Source of the DNA: Acrocarpospora macrocephala
GTDB lineage: Bacteria > Actinomycetota > Actinomycetes > Streptosporangiales > Streptosporangiaceae
Direction of reading: 5' to 3'
DNA: 64,000 bases
NCBI RefSeq assembly: GCF_009687865.1
Contig: NZ_BLAE01000003.1
Coordinates: 142,364-206,363 of the forward strand
This document shows positions 61,094-64,000 of the stretch, in pieces. A program made the position numbers and the translations under genes. The notes beneath the pieces were generated by a model, which saw only the letters and a program-made list of their open reading frames with translations, was not told the DNA's origin and did not search any database. Numbering within the stretch: the first letter of the stretch is position 1; the number at the start of each line of letters is the position of its first letter.

Positions 61094-61582
61094 TCAGAAG
61101 GGGTGGGTTCCGGGGCGCGGGCCGTTCGGGTCTACGGCGCGCAGTACCCGGGCGCCGATCTCGCGCAGTTGTTTCGGCTGTGCCTTGGTCATCGGGTCGA
61201 AGACCAGGCGGCGAACCTCGGCGACGTGGCCGGGCGCGGTCGCGACGATCTTGTCGAAGCCGTCGTCGGTGAGGATCGCGAGCGTGTAACGGCCGTCGGT
61301 CGGGTCGGGCGTGCGGCGCACCCAGCCGCGCTTCTCCAGGCGGCCGACGGCCTGCGAGAGGCGGGGGAGCGAGCCCTCGGAGAGCAGGGCCAGGACGCTC
61401 ATCCGCAGCGTGCGCTCCGGGGCCTCGGACAGGCTGGCGAGGATCAGGTACTCGAAGTGGCTGAGTCCGGCGTCGCGTTGCAGCTGCGCGTCGAGGGCGG
61501 CCGGCAGTCGGAACAGCATGGCGACCAGGGTGATCCAGGTCTGCTCCTCGGCGGAGTCCAGCCAGCGGGGTTCGTCGGTCAC
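61094..61582 (-). CDS. MarR-family regulator
   Basis: 162 residues: TDEPRWLDSAEEQTWITLVAMLFRLPAAL, winged helix about residues 30-110 (LSHFEYLILASLSEAPERTLRMSVLALLSEGSLPRLSQAVGRLEKRGWVRR, beta-wing TPDPTDGRYTLAILTDDG). I place the start at GTG 61582, which matches the usual MarR N-terminus; the open frame reaches a TTG at 61609, but that lies inside the operator palindrome. It is divergent from the DoxX gene, and a 17-base-arm palindrome lies between them. Confidence 0.88.
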   Translation of the reverse strand: MTDEPRWLDSAEEQTWITLVAMLFRLPAALDAQLQRDAGLSHFEYLILASLSEAPERTLRMSVLALLSEGSLPRLSQAVGRLEKRGWVRRTPDPTDGRYTLAILTDDGFDKIVATAPGHVAEVRRLVFDPMTKAQPKQLREIGARVLRAVDPNGPRPGTHPF

Positions 61583-61595
61583 GTCATCGAGTATA

Positions 61596-61634
61596 ACTTC
61601 AACGCGCAAGTGTTGATCACTTGCGCGTTGAAGT
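61596..61634. promoter_or_regulatory. MarR operator palindrome
   Basis: Perfect 17-base arms, ACTTCAACGCGCAAGTG (61596-61612) and CACTTGCGCGTTGAAGT (61618-61634), separated by TTGAT, in the divergent MarR/DoxX intergenic region. Each arm itself contains sub-repeats typical of MarR half-sites. Confidence 0.85.
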
Positions 61635-61689
61635 CATAACGGTCTACGTTTCACTTCACCGTTTAAGTCAATCTACGGCAGGGTGAATC

Positions 61690-62064
61690 ATGAACGTAGT
61701 CCTCTGGGTCACTGCTGGGCTGCTCGCGGCCGCATTCCTGTTCTCCGGCGCGACGAAACTGCTGCGATCACGGGAGCAGCTGATCGCCTCCGGCTTGGGC
61801 TTGTACGAGGGCTGGCCGCCGCCCGCGATCAAGGCGCTCGGCGTCATCGAGGTGCTGGCCGCGATCGGACTGATACTCCCGGCGGTGACCGGCATCGCCC
61901 CGATCCTGGTGCCGCTCGCCGCGACCGGGCTGGTGCTCATGATGGTAGGCGCGATGGTGGTGCACGCGCGGCGCGGGGAATTCCCGTATCTGGCGCTGAA
62001 CTTGGTGCTGCTGATCCTGGCCGCGGTGGTGGCCTGGGGACGGTTCGGGCCGTACGCCTTCTGA
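61690..62064 (+). CDS. DoxX-family membrane protein
   Basis: 124 residues, four predicted helices: WVTAGLLAAAFLFSGATKLL, ALGVIEVLAAIGLILPAV, LVPLAATGLVLMMVGAMVVHARRGE, LALNLVLLILAAVVAW. This is the DoxX-like (DoxX_2) layout, often linked to redox or thiol stress. ATG 61690 follows CAGGGTG. It is likely repressed by the divergent MarR protein through the shared palindrome. Confidence 0.85.
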   Translation: MNVVLWVTAGLLAAAFLFSGATKLLRSREQLIASGLGLYEGWPPPAIKALGVIEVLAAIGLILPAVTGIAPILVPLAATGLVLMMVGAMVVHARRGEFPYLALNLVLLILAAVVAWGRFGPYAF

Positions 62065-62072
62065 CACGGACC

Positions 62073-62096
62073 GGGCCGCGGCGTCGGTCGCGGCCC
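62073..62096 (+). terminator. Hairpin after DoxX gene
   Basis: GGGCCGCG and CGCGGCCC around eight bases, nine bases after the stop. Confidence 0.6.
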
Positions 62097-62154
62097 GATC
62101 TCCCGTCCAGCGGCGGAATGGGCATGATCGCCTAGGGTCTGGTCCGCGGGACAG

Positions 62155-62457
62155 ACCTGCGGCCAGCGTGAAGTGCCGCATAGTCGCCGGACCGGCACGG
62201 AGTACTTGTTGGTGCGGACCGTGGCCTGGGCAAACCGGTCGACACGCGAGGTGAACCAGTGCCGGTCTCGAACGGCTCCTCCGGCAGCGGCCGCTCGATC
62301 GCCAGGGACTCCCCGACGGTCCGCGCCCGGCTGCCGATCCGGCGGCCTCGTCCGCGGCGTCCCACTCGTCGATCATCGCGTTGAGAGCCTGAACTGACCG
62401 CACGTCCGGAATGGGGACAAGATGGTTGCGGCGGAACCAGCCGATCTGCCCTTCCAC
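62155..62457 (-). mobile_element. IS21-family istA transposase remnant
   Basis: Three successive minus-strand frames reconstruct the middle of an IS21 IstA transposase: EGQIGWFRRNHLVPIPDV, ALNAMIDEWDAADEA; then RRIGSRARTVGESLAIERPL and PEEPFETG; then WFTSRVDRFAQATVRTNKYS. Two frameshifts and missing ends show it is long dead. No istB ATPase or terminal repeats are visible in the window. It abuts the truncated S26-like gene. Confidence 0.75.
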
Positions 62458-62499
62458 GGTCTATGGAGACGAGAGGATCCCGGGCACACCTCTATGGCG

Positions 62500-62901
62500 G
62501 GCGACTTGGGAACGGTCAGCGGGCCGAACGTCGCTAACGAGGTGGGAGGCTCCTTGATGTAGGGCTCCTCCAGGGGTTGCCCGTCCAGGATGATCCGCCC
62601 TTGATTGTCGCAGTACTCGATAGTGGCGCCTGGAACACCGATGACTCGCGAGATATAGACGCCGTCCTTGTCCCGCGACTCCGGAGCTCGGAAAAGAATG
62701 GCGTCACCGAGTTCGGGTGCGTAATCGTCCCTGGGCTTGGCGGCCATAACGTGACCGCCCGCCTTAATCGTGGGCTCCATGGCTCCGCTTGGGACGGTAT
62801 AACCCCCGGCGCCCGACGACTCTATCGGCAAGGCCGCATCCCGCGACCAGGGAAAAGAAAACCACTACCGGCAAAATATATAACCCATAACGTTTCATCA
62901 T
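62500..62901 (-). pseudogene. S26 signal-peptidase-like gene, broken
   Basis: A hydrophobic leader (MMKRYGLYILPVVVFFSLVAG, starts at 62901 or 62898) and the peptidase body (YTVPSGAMEPTIKAGGHVMA, GDAILFRAPE, YISRVIGVPGATIEY, LDGQPLEEPYIKEP) lie in different frames, joined across a run of G. The body ends at GPLTVPKS before the conserved C-terminal box. The catalytic Ser before Met is Ala, and the Lys of the YIKR motif is Ser, so the dyad is absent. It was probably cut by the IS21 element next to it. Confidence 0.65.
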
Positions 62902-63208
62902 GGCATTACCGAGGGTAGGCAGGACTCCAATAGCTCGCGCCCCATCACAATCTCGTCACGGGTCGCGCCCTCCCGCGTGCGACGTGACCGATCTCACGAC
63001 CTGCGATCCATCCGCCGGAAACCGGTAGTCGCCGGCACGATCAGCGAATTCCACCACGTCCCTTGACCACAGCTCAGGGCGCGTAACTCAATATTCGAGC
63101 AGGACAGGACTGCGCCACCGGCTGCGGCAAGTTCTCGATCATGGCAGCTCAACTGGTATGGTAGATATCGGTTCGTTAGTCGGCGCAATGGGGAACGGGG
63201 CTCAGTGT
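62902..63208. other. Non-coding region upstream of GntR regulator
   Basis: About 300 bases, somewhat AT-richer than average, with no supported gene. Near its right end (63148-63172) the sequence ACTGGTATGGTAGATATCGG resembles a GntR/FadR-type half-site region and may carry the regulator's own promoter. Confidence 0.4.
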
Positions 63209-63964
63209 ATGGCGAGGTCGCAGTCGAGTGGCGGCGGCGCCGGTTCACGCCAGAAGCCGCAAAGCGCAGCCGCCGCGTCAGCGAACTCGTTGTCCGTCGA
63301 TGGTTCGGACGGCGGGTCGATGAAGGACGCGATCGCCCGGCAGCTTCGGCAGGACATAGCCTCTGGCACGATCGCGTACGGGGAGAAGCTCTCCGAGGCG
63401 CGTCTGGCTCAGCGGTTCGGCGTGAGCCGGATGCCGGTGCGGGAGGCGTTGAAAGAGCTTGAGAGCGCCGGTTTCGTCACCATCGAGCACCGGCGCGGCA
63501 CGTTCGTCAAGCGCCTTAGCCGCCACGAGATACTCGACCTGTTCGAGGTCCGCGAGGCCGTTGAAGGCATGGCGGCCAGACTGTGCGCCAACCGCGCCAA
63601 CAACGAGATCGTCGCTCTGATCGACGAGGTGATGGTGGAGATGGCGGCGGCCGCGCAGGCGGGGGACACCGATGGTTACAGCGCGACGGACGAGCGTTTA
63701 CACCAACTGATCGTCAAGGGGGCGAGCAATGACCGCCTGACGGATCACTACCGTCTGCTTGTCCACCAGCTTCATCGAGGGCTGCTGTCGTCGATCGTCA
63801 CCCGCCGCGAAGGGCGGATGGAGAGGTCGCTGGCGGAGCACCGGGCGATAGTCCTGGCTATCCGGGCCCATGACGCCGATGCGGCGGAGCGTGCCATGAG
63901 GGCGCACGTCCAGCAGGGACGTTTCGAGCTGGCCGATGAGGTCAGCGTCAAGTTCGCCCTCTGA
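63209..63964 (+). CDS. GntR-family regulator (FadR/FCD type)
   Basis: 251 residues. After a 35-residue Ser/Ala/Gly-rich leader comes a winged helix (about residues 38-105: DAIARQLRQDIASGTIAYGEKLSEARLAQRFGVSRMPVREALKELESAGFVTIEHRRGTFVKRLS), then an all-helical FCD ligand domain with metal-type residues in LFEVREAVEGMAARL, DERLHQLI and LAEHRAIVLAI. ATG 63209 is preferred to ATG 63158, which overlaps the likely promoter. Its target operon lies beyond the window. Confidence 0.88.
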   Translation: MARSQSSGGGAGSRQKPQSAAAASANSLSVDGSDGGSMKDAIARQLRQDIASGTIAYGEKLSEARLAQRFGVSRMPVREALKELESAGFVTIEHRRGTFVKRLSRHEILDLFEVREAVEGMAARLCANRANNEIVALIDEVMVEMAAAAQAGDTDGYSATDERLHQLIVKGASNDRLTDHYRLLVHQLHRGLLSSIVTRREGRMERSLAEHRAIVLAIRAHDADAAERAMRAHVQQGRFELADEVSVKFAL

Positions 63965-64000
63965 TTTTCCGGAGGCGGCGCGGCTCGCACCTCCCGCCAG

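Overview
The window is high-GC, densely packed DNA with many GTG starts, four-base ATGA/GTGA gene overlaps and GGAGG-type ribosome sites. This points to an actinomycete chromosome. A member of the Streptosporangiales or a similar group is plausible, but that is inference and no rRNA marker is present.

Region 1 (1-13.6 kb) looks catabolic. It opens with the 3' end of a fumarylacetoacetate-hydrolase-family gene, followed by a type I extradiol (VOC-fold) dioxygenase, acetoacetyl-CoA synthetase, and a nitrate/sulfonate/taurine-type ABC importer (binding protein, ATPase, permease). Then come two paralogous double-VOC proteins, an MFS carrier and two SDR dehydrogenases. On the minus strand are a thiolase and two NTF2/SnoaL-like proteins. 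Together these suggest uptake and ring-cleavage or side-chain degradation of an aromatic or alicyclic acid. A degenerate GNAT gene (about 13.95-14.24 kb) marks the edge.

Region 2 (about 14.3-57.1 kb) is an enediyne biosynthetic gene cluster. Its diagnostic core is contiguous on the plus strand: two DUF1702 (E3-like) genes, UnbV/E4, UnbU/E5, a 1899-residue iterative enediyne polyketide synthase (KS-AT-ACP-KR-DH-PPTase), and the hot-dog thioesterase E10, followed by a flavin reductase and a P450. Further plus-strand genes are a DUF5987-like protein with a GMC flavo-oxidoreductase, an SgcJ/EcaC-type protein, a second P450, two acyl-CoA-dehydrogenase-fold flavin monooxygenases, an epoxide hydrolase, an FAD hydroxylase and an MFS exporter. 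This set resembles the accessory genes of nine-membered enediyne clusters (SgcE6-E10, SgcF, SgcJ types). No chromoprotein apoprotein and no deoxysugar pathway are visible. Regulation appears to involve a StrR-like ParB-domain activator, an AraC protein and an ECF sigma factor with a SnoaL-like C-terminus. Two nearly parallel heterodimeric ABC exporter pairs sit about 27 kb apart in opposite orientation. One pair is flanked by two unusual GT2 glycosyltransferases and a secreted Asp-nucleophile hydrolase. A promoter-like motif (AAGATGC, 18-19 bases, then GACGA/GAAGA) recurs 40-60 bases upstream of five operon heads and may define the ECF regulon.

Region 3 (57.2-64 kb) is flanking chromosome: a TetR regulator divergent from a degenerate carotenoid-oxygenase-like gene, a TIGR03084-type protein, a PP2C-like protein, and a MarR/DoxX pair with a near-perfect operator palindrome. 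It also carries debris (frameshifted ASCH gene, broken S26 peptidase-like gene, IS21 istA remnant) and a GntR/FCD regulator.
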